Positions 46,732-54,082 of a DNA stretch of 64,000 bases are shown here, in pieces. The notes beneath the pieces are model-generated. The model worked only from the letters and a program-made list of their open reading frames with translations, was not told where the DNA came from and made no database searches. Numbering within the stretch: the stretch's first letter is position 1; each line of letters begins with the position of its first letter. The position numbers and the translations under genes were made by a program. Source of the DNA: CAVQJU01 sp963729215 (GTDB lineage Bacteria; Acidobacteriota; Vicinamibacteria; Vicinamibacterales; CAVVIG01); contig CAVSND010000030.1 in assembly GCA_963729215.1 (NCBI GenBank), forward strand, positions 186,001 to 250,000. The letters run 5' to 3'.

Positions 46732-48251
46732 TCAGTCGTAAATGGCGTCGATGTACCAGCCGCCCGTGACGCGGTCCATGAACACGCGATACGCGCCGCC
46801 GTCGTTGAGCGTGACGTCCCATTCGTCGCGATCCCATCCGGCCTGCGGATTCCACCATTCCCCCGATGTTCTCCACGGGCCCGATGCGCGCACGACCGTC
46901 CCTCCCGCGAATCCGCGCCGATCCGTCGTCACACGCACGGGGCGGCCCACCGCGTCGGCTGCGACGCGTCCCGGCACCGGCTGACGGCAGCGGCGAAGAA
47001 CAGTGGTCCGTGGCTCGGGGCTCGTCGCTCGGGGCTCGTAGCTCGGGGCTCGGGGCTCGGGGTTCGTAGCTCGGGACTCGGGGCCTGGAGCAAAAGCTTT
47101 CATTACAAACACCCCCGGGCGATAGGAGTCCACGGTCGCCGGCGCGCCGATGCGGTCCTGCCCCATCACGGCGCCAAGCCGTGCGAGCAGCGTCGAAAGC
47201 TGCTCGGGCGTCAGCTGCGGACTGGCGAACAGCGTATGCTGCGCGATCCGTCCAGGCGTGGGATCGATGACGATGGTGACGCGTTCGATGGCGGCGGAGG
47301 GCGGATGCGATTCGAGATCCAGCAGCGCCAGCGTGCGAAGCGTCCGGACGTCGCGCATCGGCGATGGCAGCTGGAGGCTGCGCGCGTGCACATCGCCGCC
47401 CACCAGCCCGAGCTGCACGTGCAGCACCGCCACACCACGGTCGCGGCGTTCGAGACGGATGGACAGCGGCTCGAGCAACCGCGTGAGGACGAACGACATC
47501 GGATCGAGGCCTTCGATCGGCCACTCGAGATCCATGAACGATTCGAACCGCTCCTCCGCGGCATCCGGGACGAGCGGCCGGATGTCGTCGCCTCGCGCCA
47601 GCGCCTGCCACGACAGGCCCTGCCGGCCGAGCCGCGCCGACAGATCGGCCGGCGGCAGCGCCGCGAGCTCGCCGACCGTCCGGAGCCCCCATCGTTTAAA
47701 CGCGGAGATCGCAGAGATCGCGGAGTCTTTTTGTACGGAACACTTTCCGCTTTTGCGAGCTTCGCGTTGATCGTCGTGATCGCGGGCGCACCCGATCCGT
47801 TCGAGGAGCCCGATCGGCAGCGGAGCGAGCGCCTCCAGCATCGCATTTTCGTCCGACGCCACGACGGTGAGTCCGGGCGTGGCGATCGCGAGCACCAGCG
47901 CCGCCGTGCACGTCGACGCCACGGCGACGTGCACGCGTACGCCGCGACGGGCCGCTTCGCGCCGCAGCTCCTCGCCAATCGCGCGCGCGTCACCGAGCAG
48001 GCGGTCGAGGCCGCGGACATCGATGACGACGGCCGGCACCGCGCCGCGGCGGCTTTCGTAGCGGGGAGAAAATTCCTGCGCGATCGCGATCAGATCGTCC
48101 AAGCCATCTAACGCAGAGATCGCGGAGAGCGCGGAGTTTTTTCTTCTTGTACAGATGTCTCTCCGCGATCTCCGCGATCTCTGCGTTGATCCCGTTGATC
48201 TCGTTCTTGCTCCCGTTCTCCCGACGGCGGACGATACAGGCAGGCGTACAT
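46732..48251 (-). CDS. imuB: Y-family polymerase-like ImuB, one homopolymer frameshift
   Basis: The ATG at 48251 is 2 bp after imuA. The N-terminus MYACLYRPPSG is followed by a repeat-derived insert, then 'LIAIAQEFSPRYESRR', 'AVVIDVRGLDRLLGDA' and 'GLRTVGELAALPPADLSARLG', the helix-hairpin-helix of DinB-like proteins. A single missing A in a run at 48137-48142 breaks the frame; about 506 residues are encoded overall. ImuB lacks full polymerase activity in characterised systems and links DnaE2 to the clamp. The C-terminus also carries a heptamer-derived linker and then 'VRVTTDRRGFAGGTV', 'GWYIDAIYD'. Confidence 0.85.
47008..47087. repeat. CTCGGGG/CTCGTAG heptamer tract inside imuB
   Basis: About eleven units are translated as PESRATNPEPRAPSYEPRAT in the C-terminal part of ImuB. 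Confidence 0.8.
47695..47765. repeat. GCGGAGATC-type repeat insertion inside imuB (middle)
   Basis: GCGGAGATC-GCAGAGATC-GCGGAG units plus a diverged TTTTTGTAC...CTTCGCGTTGATC flank are translated as KDSAISAISAFKRWG, interrupting the region before the helix-hairpin-helix. Confidence 0.65.
48110..48205. repeat. GCGGAGATC-type inverted repeat insertion near the imuB start
   Basis: GCAGAGATCGCGGAGAGCGCGGAG on one side and CTCCGCGATCTCCGCGATCTCTGCG on the other form a long imperfect hairpin around a T-rich centre. The coding frame breaks at its A/T run. Confidence 0.75.
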
Positions 48252-48253
48252 GG

Positions 48254-48883
48254 CTACCACATGCTCCTGAGCGCGGGAGCGTGCAGCGTGAGCCCGGCCG
48301 GGCTTCTGGCCATCCGATCCGATCCCACCAGCAGGCATGCGGTCTGCGTCCCTTCGACCATCCGCTGTATCCGCAGCCAGGTCGTGAAGGGCAGCCGGCG
48401 GATGGCGTCGGCGGGCGCTTCGCCCGCATCGAACGCGACCAGGCCGAACTGGCCAGCCTGGAGCACGAGCGTGAATGCCCGGATGGCCTGCACCAGCGCA
48501 CGCTGGTTGAGATCGCGGCACAGCCCGGGGTTCGGCACCACGAAGCCGCGGATCCAGAGCACCCGATTCAGATCGATGCCGGCCTCGACCGCCGATTCCA
48601 CGTCGAACATGTCGAGCGCATCGACGAGCGCCACGAGCTCGCCGCGCGTCGTCGCGGCCGCGAGCATCTGGAACAACAGGCTCGTCCGGCCGGATGACCG
48701 TGGGCCGATGAGCTCGGAGACCTGCCCGCGCGGGACCCCGCCGTGCAGTCGGGCGTCTAAGGCAGGGTGCCCGGTCGAGGCGTATTCAAGCCCCGGACGC
48801 GGACCCTGGGTAAGCGTCCGATCGAGCTTTTTCGTATGGAGGAGTGATTCGAGATCGGCGCGTGCAAGAGAAGCCATAGCCAT
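48254..48883 (-). CDS. imuA: ImuA, RecA-like SOS translesion synthesis accessory protein
   Basis: The 209-residue protein has a degenerate P-loop 'SELIGPRSSGRTSLLFQML' and RecA-core segments 'VALVDALDMFDVESA', 'LWIRGFVV' and 'QRMVEGTQTACLLV'. It matches ImuA/SulA-like proteins that work with ImuB and DnaE2. It is the first gene of the imuA-imuB-dnaE2 operon. A near-consensus promoter overlapped by an inverted repeat lies directly upstream (48896-48941), consistent with LexA control. Confidence 0.9.
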   Translation of the reverse strand: MAMASLARADLESLLHTKKLDRTLTQGPRPGLEYASTGHPALDARLHGGVPRGQVSELIGPRSSGRTSLLFQMLAAATTRGELVALVDALDMFDVESAVEAGIDLNRVLWIRGFVVPNPGLCRDLNQRALVQAIRAFTLVLQAGQFGLVAFDAGEAPADAIRRLPFTTWLRIQRMVEGTQTACLLVGSDRMARSPAGLTLHAPALRSMW

Positions 48884-48895
48884 TTTCGCTTTTTA

Positions 48896-48913
48896 TTCGC
48901 CTTGGATGGCGAA
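48896..48913 (-). promoter_or_regulatory. Candidate SOS operator overlapping the imuA -10 box
   Basis: TTCGCC-N6-GGCGAA is a perfect inverted repeat that touches the -10 box and covers the expected start point, 13 bp upstream of the imuA ATG. A repressor bound here would block initiation. The LexA motif of this lineage is unknown to me, so identity as a LexA box is inferred from position and gene function. Confidence 0.55.
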
Positions 48914-48941
48914 CTATAGCGCGGCTCTTCCAGCCGATCAA
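48913..48941 (-). promoter_or_regulatory. Sigma70 promoter of imuA-imuB-dnaE2
   Basis: On the minus strand TTGATC (48941-48936) and TATAGT (48918-48913) are separated by 17 bp, the best consensus match in the window. Confidence 0.7.
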
Positions 48942-49008
48942 GCCCGAACTTAATGTAAGATGACCCGTCAGACCCTAAAGGTCTGCACGACAAACGCTTA
49001 GAGCCCAC

Positions 49009-50337
49009 TTGCCAGACACCGCCGCCGCCAAAACCACCGAGCCAGTCGCGCCCGCCGAAGCCGTCGTGGCCGACGCCCGGCCGTCCACCACGTTCGGACG
49101 CGGCCTGCGGCGCATGCTGGCGGCGTTCATGTACCGGGATTTCCGCGTCCAGTGGATTGGCGCCTGCAGTTCGGCCATCGGGACGTGGATGCAGATCGTC
49201 GCGCAGAACTGGCTGGTCCTCTCGCTGACCCACTCGCCGTTCTACCTCGGCCTCGACGCATTCCTGCAGCAGCTCCCGATCATCCTGTTCACGCTCATCG
49301 GCGGCGTCTTCGCCGATCGCTACGACCGCCGCAAGACACTGATGGCGTCGCAGTACATTCAGATGGCCACGTCGGGCACGCTCGCCCTCCTGATGTACTT
49401 CCACGTCGTGCAGGTCTGGCACATCATGGGGCTGTCGTTCATCACGGGCCTTGCGCAATCGTTCGGCGGCCCGGCGTATCAATCGCTGCTGCCCTCGCTC
49501 GTCGACAAGAAAGATCTGCCGAACGCCGTCGCGCTCAACTCCATCCAGTTCAACCTGGCCCGGGTACTGGGACCGCTCCTGTTCGCTGCCACGCTCGCCG
49601 CGTTCATCAAGGGGGGATACAGCGAGCCGCAGGCCATGAACGCGGCCTTTGCCCTCAATGCCCTGTCGTTCCTCATCGTCATCGGCACGCTGATGTCGCT
49701 GCACGTGAAGCACGTTCCGACGGTGCACACCAAACGCATGCGCGACGAGCTGCAGGGCGGCCTCCACTACGTGCGTCACCACAGCAGCCTCGTGGCCCTC
49801 ATCGTCCTCGCTGCGGCGACGACCTTTCTCGGGTTTGCGATCCTGACCTTTCTGCCCGTGTTCGCCCAGAGCATCTTCAAGGGCGACGCCAGCCAGTACG
49901 CCCGCCTGATGGCGTTTTCCGGCGCCGGCTCCATCGTCGGCGCGCTCGTCGTGGCGTGGCTCGGGAAATTCCCCCGCATGGGGCTGACCGCTCTGCTGAT
50001 GCAGGCGGTCTACGGCATCCTGATTCTGGCGTTCGCCACGTCTCGCGTACTCTGGCTGAGCGAGATCCTGCTCTTCTTCACCGGCGCGGCGTTGATGATG
50101 GTGTTCTCGACCGTCACATCGCTCGTCCAACTCATCGCGCCCAACGAGATGCGCGGACGCGTGATGAGCATCTACATGGTGGCGTTCCGCGGCGGCATGC
50201 CGCTCGGCAGCCTCGCCAGCGGGTACTTCGCCACACTCATCGGCACGCCGATGATCATCAGCATCAACGGCGTGCTCCTGGTGCTCGTCGCGGCGTACTT
50301 CCTGCTGATTCGCAGCCATGGCGTCAGGGAAGCCTAG
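49009..50337 (+). CDS. MFS exporter, MFS_3/EntS-like
   Basis: The 442-residue protein starts at TTG 49009 and has a ~35-residue soluble N-terminus, then 12 membrane helices. 'FADRYDRRKTLMASQYIQM' is the conserved loop 2-3 motif of major facilitators; 'NAVALNSIQFNLARVLGPLL' and 'APNEMRGRVMSIYMVAF' are typical of the transmembrane secretion effector group that includes EntS. Substrates are usually siderophores or drugs; here unknown. It is divergent from imuA. Confidence 0.88.
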   Translation: MPDTAAAKTTEPVAPAEAVVADARPSTTFGRGLRRMLAAFMYRDFRVQWIGACSSAIGTWMQIVAQNWLVLSLTHSPFYLGLDAFLQQLPIILFTLIGGVFADRYDRRKTLMASQYIQMATSGTLALLMYFHVVQVWHIMGLSFITGLAQSFGGPAYQSLLPSLVDKKDLPNAVALNSIQFNLARVLGPLLFAATLAAFIKGGYSEPQAMNAAFALNALSFLIVIGTLMSLHVKHVPTVHTKRMRDELQGGLHYVRHHSSLVALIVLAAATTFLGFAILTFLPVFAQSIFKGDASQYARLMAFSGAGSIVGALVVAWLGKFPRMGLTALLMQAVYGILILAFATSRVLWLSEILLFFTGAALMMVFSTVTSLVQLIAPNEMRGRVMSIYMVAFRGGMPLGSLASGYFATLIGTPMIISINGVLLVLVAAYFLLIRSHGVREA

Positions 50338-50388
50338 AAGAAAGTCGGAAGTAGCAAAGTTCGAAGTTGAAAGTACGGTGCGACCGCT

Positions 50389-51171
50389 GTGGCGCTTGCC
50401 GTGTTCGGCACGGGTGTCCTGGCCGCGCAGCCGCCGGCTGACGACGTCGCCGGACGCGAGCAGCAGCGCATCGAGGCCGTGCGAACGGGCGGCGATCTCG
50501 AGCGCTTCTACTCGCCCGCTTACAGGGGGATCACGGCGGCAGGACAACCCGAGTCACGAGCACAAATCCAGCACACGCCGAACACGAACGCCGCCAGGCG
50601 TTACGACGCGGCCGTGGAACTGCACGGCGACACCGCGATCGTGACGGGTATTGAAGGCAACAGCGAAACGGGCGATCGCGATCGCATCCTGCGCATCTGG
50701 ACGAAGGACAACGGCGTCTGGACGATCGTCGCGGCCCAGACGACATGGATCGGCAACCGGACCGGCGCCGCGCCGCCGTCCGGGCCGCTGCCGAACACGC
50801 CCGGCGCGCCGGCCTTCGAGCCACGCACGCCCGTTGAGGAAGCCCTCTGGAAATCACAGGACGCCCTCATGCGCTCGTTCTCCGAGGCCGACCCTGCCTC
50901 CTATCGCCTGTACTCCACGGAGCAGTCGCTCCGCATGACGACCAGCGGCGACGCGATCGCACGCGATCAGTGGCTGGATACAATCGGCAAACGGCAGAAG
51001 GGCCCGCTGGCAGTCGTGGACGAGGTGCGCCTCGCGACCTATGGCGACGTCGGCATCGTCACGCTCCGCGGCCACGAAGCCAACCCGACGCGCCAGAGCT
51101 GGATCTATTTACGGCAGGACGGCACCTGGAAATTGCACTTCAGGTTCACTACGGTCATACGACAACAATAA
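50389..51171 (+). CDS. Tandem SnoaL/DUF4440-like protein, N-terminus probably truncated
   Basis: The 260-residue frame starts at GTG 50389 with only a short hydrophobic stretch (MALAVFGTGVLAAQ), which looks like the end of a signal peptide whose start is obscured by upstream repeat sequence. Two NTF2-like halves are visible: 'AVELHGDTAIVTGIEG...VWTIVAAQ' and 'VRLATYGDVGIVTLRG...TWKLHFRFT'. Function is unknown. It follows the MFS gene by 51 bp. Confidence 0.65.
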   Translation: MALAVFGTGVLAAQPPADDVAGREQQRIEAVRTGGDLERFYSPAYRGITAAGQPESRAQIQHTPNTNAARRYDAAVELHGDTAIVTGIEGNSETGDRDRILRIWTKDNGVWTIVAAQTTWIGNRTGAAPPSGPLPNTPGAPAFEPRTPVEEALWKSQDALMRSFSEADPASYRLYSTEQSLRMTTSGDAIARDQWLDTIGKRQKGPLAVVDEVRLATYGDVGIVTLRGHEANPTRQSWIYLRQDGTWKLHFRFTTVIRQQ

Positions 51172-51175
51172 ATCT

Positions 51176-51268
51176 GGTCATCTAGTCATCTGGTCATCGT
51201 TGTTCCAATGATCGGATTGACCAATCGCTCAACGATGACCAGATGACCAGATGATTAAATGACCAGAT
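51176..51268. repeat. GGTCATCT-type repeats forming a long hairpin, 3' of DUF190
   Basis: (T)GGTCATC units on the left and GATGACCA units on the right form an imperfect stem of about 30 bp with a central loop, between convergent genes. Confidence 0.75.
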
Positions 51269-51269
51269 G

Positions 51270-51605
51270 TTATCGGCCGGGCCGGTACAGAATCACCTCG
51301 GCTCGTTCGAGTGTAATCAGACCATCGCCGACCATCTGTTCGAGATCCGGAATGAACGCCTCGATCTTATCGGGCGCGTCCACGATCTCGACGACGATCG
51401 GCAGGTCCTGTGACAGTTCGAGCAGCTTGGCGGTGTGAATGCGGCTGTGGGCGCCAAACCCCATGAAGCCCTTGATGACGGTCGCGCCCGCCAGTCCGCG
51501 CTTGCGCGCCTCGAGGACAATCGCTTCGTAGAGCGGCTTCCCGTGCGAACGGTCCGCTTCCCCGATGAAGATCCGCAGGAGTTTGCCTTCGGTCGGTATC
51601 GACAT
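51270..51605 (-). CDS. DUF190 family protein (PII-like), partner of CrcB
   Basis: The 111-residue protein 'GKLLRIFIGEADRSHGKPLY', 'VIKGFMGFGAHSRIHTAK' matches DUF190, a PII-like ferredoxin-fold family often encoded next to crcB. A regulatory role in fluoride export is suggested by genomic association in many bacteria. It is 120 bp downstream of crcB, with a long hairpin repeat between them and another after it. Confidence 0.88.
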   Translation of the reverse strand: MSIPTEGKLLRIFIGEADRSHGKPLYEAIVLEARKRGLAGATVIKGFMGFGAHSRIHTAKLLELSQDLPIVVEIVDAPDKIEAFIPDLEQMVGDGLITLERAEVILYRPGR

Positions 51606-51716
51606 AAATCATCTAGTCATTTAGTCATTTGGTCATCTGGTCATTTGGTCATCGTTGATCAATTGGGCAATCTGATCAATGAACCAAGATGACCAGATGA
51701 CTAAATGACCAGATTC
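51606..51716. repeat. GGTCATTT/GGTCATCT repeats forming a long hairpin between crcB and DUF190
   Basis: (AGTCATTT/GGTCATCT)n on the left pairs with (AGATGACC/AAATGACT)n on the right. The same unit flanks DUF190 on the other side. Confidence 0.75.
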
Positions 51717-51724
51717 GCCGAGCA

Positions 51725-52100
51725 CTAGCGAGCGACAGCGAAGCCGATCGCGAGGCCCGCGAGTCCCGCGACGACCTGGCCGACGATGTTGACCGCGGCG
51801 GGAAGAAACTGGCCGTCGCGGAGGAGCGCGAAGCTCTCGAAAGCGTACGACGAAAACGTCGTGAAGCCGCCGAGAAAGCCCACGAGCAGGAACGCTCTGG
51901 CTGCCGGCGTCAGCGCCACGCGCTGCTCGGCCGCGCCGGCGATCACGCCGAAGACGAGGCAGCCAAGAAGGTTGACGGCGAAGGTGCCGAGCGGAAACAG
52001 CGTCCCCGACGCACGCAGCACGAAGGTGGACAACGCGTAGCGAGCCACGGAGCCGAAGCGCGCCGCCAAGAGCCACGAGCAGGAGATTCAGAGGATTCAC
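51725..52100 (-). CDS. crcB: Fluoride exporter CrcB (Fluc), one frameshift
   Basis: A GTG at 52100 gives MNPLNLLLVALGGAL; a shift near 52050 leads into 'GSVARYALSTFVLRASG'. The core motifs 'GTFAVNLLGCLVFG' (conserved Asn) and 'LVGFLGGFTTFSSYAFE' (TFSS ion-path residues) are intact. The protein has about 124 residues and four membrane helices and forms dual-topology dimers that export fluoride. The DUF190 gene is downstream. No fluoride riboswitch was recognised in the 23-bp gap to the divergent gene. Confidence 0.85.
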
Positions 52101-52123
52101 GCTAGAATAACGGCTTCCGCATT

Positions 52124-52822
52124 ATGCCAGTACTCGAAATCATCACCAGCTCCGGGCTCGGCTCCCTGCTCGGGATGCGGCACGCGCTCGAACCCGATCA
52201 CCTGACGGCCGTGTCGACGCTCGTCACCGGCGAACGCAGCGGTTACCGCGCGGCCATGCTCGGCGCGTTCTGGGGACTGGGACACACGCTGTCGCTCGTC
52301 GTCGTCGGCGCCCTGCTCGTTGTGCTGCGTGCCGAAATGCCCGCGCGCGTCTCGGACCTCTTCGAGCTGTTCGTCGCGGTCATGCTGGTCGGACTCGGCC
52401 TGCGTGCGGTGCATCTGGCCGTGCGGCAGGGCTCCGTCGGCCCGGCGCGCGAGCATCATCACGGGCGGCTCGTCCACAATCACGCCGGCGCGACGCCGCA
52501 CGTGCACGTCGGCAAGTGGACACTCGCGCGGCGCCCGCTCCTGGTCGGCGCGGTGCACGGCCTGGCCGGCAGCGGCGCCCTCACGGCGCTTGTGCTCGCC
52601 ACGCTGTCCTCGACGACGGCCCGGATCACGTACATGGCCCTTTTCGGACTCGGATCGACACTCGGCATGGCGGCGTTGTCAGGGCTGCTCGGCTGGCCGC
52701 TCGCGCGGCTGGGCGCAAACCAGCGGCTTGTCCGGGCAATGTCGCTGGCCGTCGGCTGCGTGTCGATCGCGCTCGGCCTCTTCTGGGGCTACCCGCTCAC
52801 ATCACGGTTGCTGATCAACTAG
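52124..52822 (+). CDS. NicO/RcnA-like nickel/cobalt transporter family protein
   Basis: The 232-residue protein has six predicted helices and the helix signature 'GMRHALEPDHLTAVSTLV' (HxxxxDH). The central loop is His-rich ('REHHHGRLVHNH', 'PHVHVGK'), typical of metal-binding loops. The family moves Ni2+ or Co2+ in either direction; direction is not evident. A TAGAAT -10-like element lies at 52103-52108, divergent from crcB. Confidence 0.8.
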   Translation: MPVLEIITSSGLGSLLGMRHALEPDHLTAVSTLVTGERSGYRAAMLGAFWGLGHTLSLVVVGALLVVLRAEMPARVSDLFELFVAVMLVGLGLRAVHLAVRQGSVGPAREHHHGRLVHNHAGATPHVHVGKWTLARRPLLVGAVHGLAGSGALTALVLATLSSTTARITYMALFGLGSTLGMAALSGLLGWPLARLGANQRLVRAMSLAVGCVSIALGLFWGYPLTSRLLIN

Positions 52823-53269
52823 CTACTTGACGGTCACGGTCCAAGTGACCGGCGCGGACACCGGGTTGAAACAAACGACATCGTCGCACGCCTGGTAATT
52901 CAACACGCCTGCCACCGTCACGCGCTCGCCGGGTTTAAGCGACGCGCCCAGCGTCACGGTGTGCTCGAGGCGGAACGGCACGCTGAACACCGGGACGTGC
53001 TCCTTCAGCGGCTCGAAGTACCAGTCCTGCGCTTTCGGGTAGGTCAGTTTCCCGGCCTTGATGCCCGCACGGGGCGTAATCGCCAGGGCGATCGGCAGGT
53101 AATCCTTCGCCCCTGGTGCGTAGACGTGGACCTTCGGATCGGGAATCACGTCGACGAACAACCTGATCGTCGCCCCTGGGCGCGCTTCGCCTGCGCTCGC
53201 ACTCGTCGCCATCGTGATGTGGGGCGTGACGCCGGCCAGAAGTGCCGTCAGAAGGGTGATGAGGAGCAT
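52823..53269 (-). CDS. Secreted DsbD N-terminal-domain-like protein
   Basis: The 148-residue product has a signal peptide (MLLITLLTALLAGVTP) and an immunoglobulin-like DsbD-alpha domain with the active cysteines in 'LNYQACDDVVCFNPVS'. It lacks the membrane and thioredoxin domains of full DsbD, so it would act as a free periplasmic thiol partner. It converges with the NicO-type gene, ending 1 bp after it. Confidence 0.75.
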   Translation of the reverse strand: MLLITLLTALLAGVTPHITMATSASAGEARPGATIRLFVDVIPDPKVHVYAPGAKDYLPIALAITPRAGIKAGKLTYPKAQDWYFEPLKEHVPVFSVPFRLEHTVTLGASLKPGERVTVAGVLNYQACDDVVCFNPVSAPVTWTVTVK

Positions 53270-53282
53270 CTGTGAATTATAG

Positions 53283-53352
53283 GGGCTCGTGGCTCGGTGA
53301 GACAGAGACCCGGCTTTCGATCCCGTTCGAGCCACGAGGCACGAGCCACCAG
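53283..53352. repeat. Inverted CTCGTGG heptamers upstream of phoB
   Basis: GGGCTCGTGGCTCGG at the left and CGAGCCACGAGGCACGAGCCACCA at the right form an inverted pair around ~30 bp, in the phoB upstream region. Confidence 0.6.
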
Positions 53353-53371
53353 CCTCCACTAGAATGTTCCC

Positions 53372-54073
53372 GTGACGCGAGTGCTCGTTGTCGAAGACGA
53401 TCCGGATATCGCGCAGCTGCTCGTGCACTATCTCGGCAAGGCTGGATTTGCCGCCGAGACGGTGTCCGGCGGGCGCGACGCGCTCGGGGCCATCACGGCC
53501 AGGCCGCCCGATCTGCTGGTCCTCGACCTGATGCTGCCGCAGGTGGACGGTCTCGAAATCTGCCGGATCATACGGTCGAACGACGCGACGGCCGATCTGC
53601 CGATCATCATGCTGACGGCGCGGGCCGAGGAGTCGGACCGGATCGTCGGACTTGAACTGGGCGCCGACGACTACCTCGCAAAACCGTTCAGCCCGAACGA
53701 GCTCGTCGCCCGGGTCCGCGCGCTGCTGCGCCGGGCGAAGCGCTCGTCGCCGCAGAAAAGCCCCACGGTCGCGTACGGGCCCATCGTGGTGGACGCCGGT
53801 CAGCACACGGTATCAGTCGAGGGCTCGGACGTCTCGCTCACCGCCAAGGAGTTTCTGCTCCTCGAATACCTGCTGCAGCATCGCGGGCGCGTCCTGTCGC
53901 GCGATCTGCTGTTGACCGATGTCTGGGGTTACCGCTACACGGGCGGCACGCGGACGGTGGACGTCCACGTCCGCCGGCTGCGCGAAAAACTCCCCCTGCT
54001 CGCGACGGCCCTGGTGACCGTGAAGCAGTTCGGGTACAAGCTGCTCGAGAGTCCAAACCAGATCGGTGAATAA
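53372..54073 (+). CDS. phoB: Response regulator, PhoB/OmpR type
   Basis: The 233-residue regulator has receiver-domain acidic pocket 'VVEDDPD', phosphoacceptor Asp in 'LLVLDLMLPQ', 'MLTAR' and Lys in 'DYLAKPFSP', followed by a winged helix ('LTAKEFLLLEYLLQHRGRVL', 'VDVHVRRLREKL'). The GTG at 53372 is 6 bp after a TAGAAT box, so the mRNA would be nearly leaderless. The downstream kinase and the nearby pit operon support a phosphate-starvation role. Confidence 0.88.
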   Translation: MTRVLVVEDDPDIAQLLVHYLGKAGFAAETVSGGRDALGAITARPPDLLVLDLMLPQVDGLEICRIIRSNDATADLPIIMLTARAEESDRIVGLELGADDYLAKPFSPNELVARVRALLRRAKRSSPQKSPTVAYGPIVVDAGQHTVSVEGSDVSLTAKEFLLLEYLLQHRGRVLSRDLLLTDVWGYRYTGGTRTVDVHVRRLREKLPLLATALVTVKQFGYKLLESPNQIGE

Positions 54074-54082
54074 AGTCCCGAC

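Noticed and set aside
48757..50547. 596-codon minus-strand frame over the MFS gene
   Set aside because: Composition is Glu/Arg/His-rich without domains and it lies opposite a clear 12-helix transporter; high GC creates such antisense frames.
51176..51716. CRISPR array
   Set aside because: The 8-nt units are contiguous and inverted, with no spacers of constant length and no cas genes.
52070..52123. Fluoride riboswitch upstream of crcB
   Set aside because: The gap to the divergent start codon is only 23 bp, too short for the aptamer, and no conserved core was seen.
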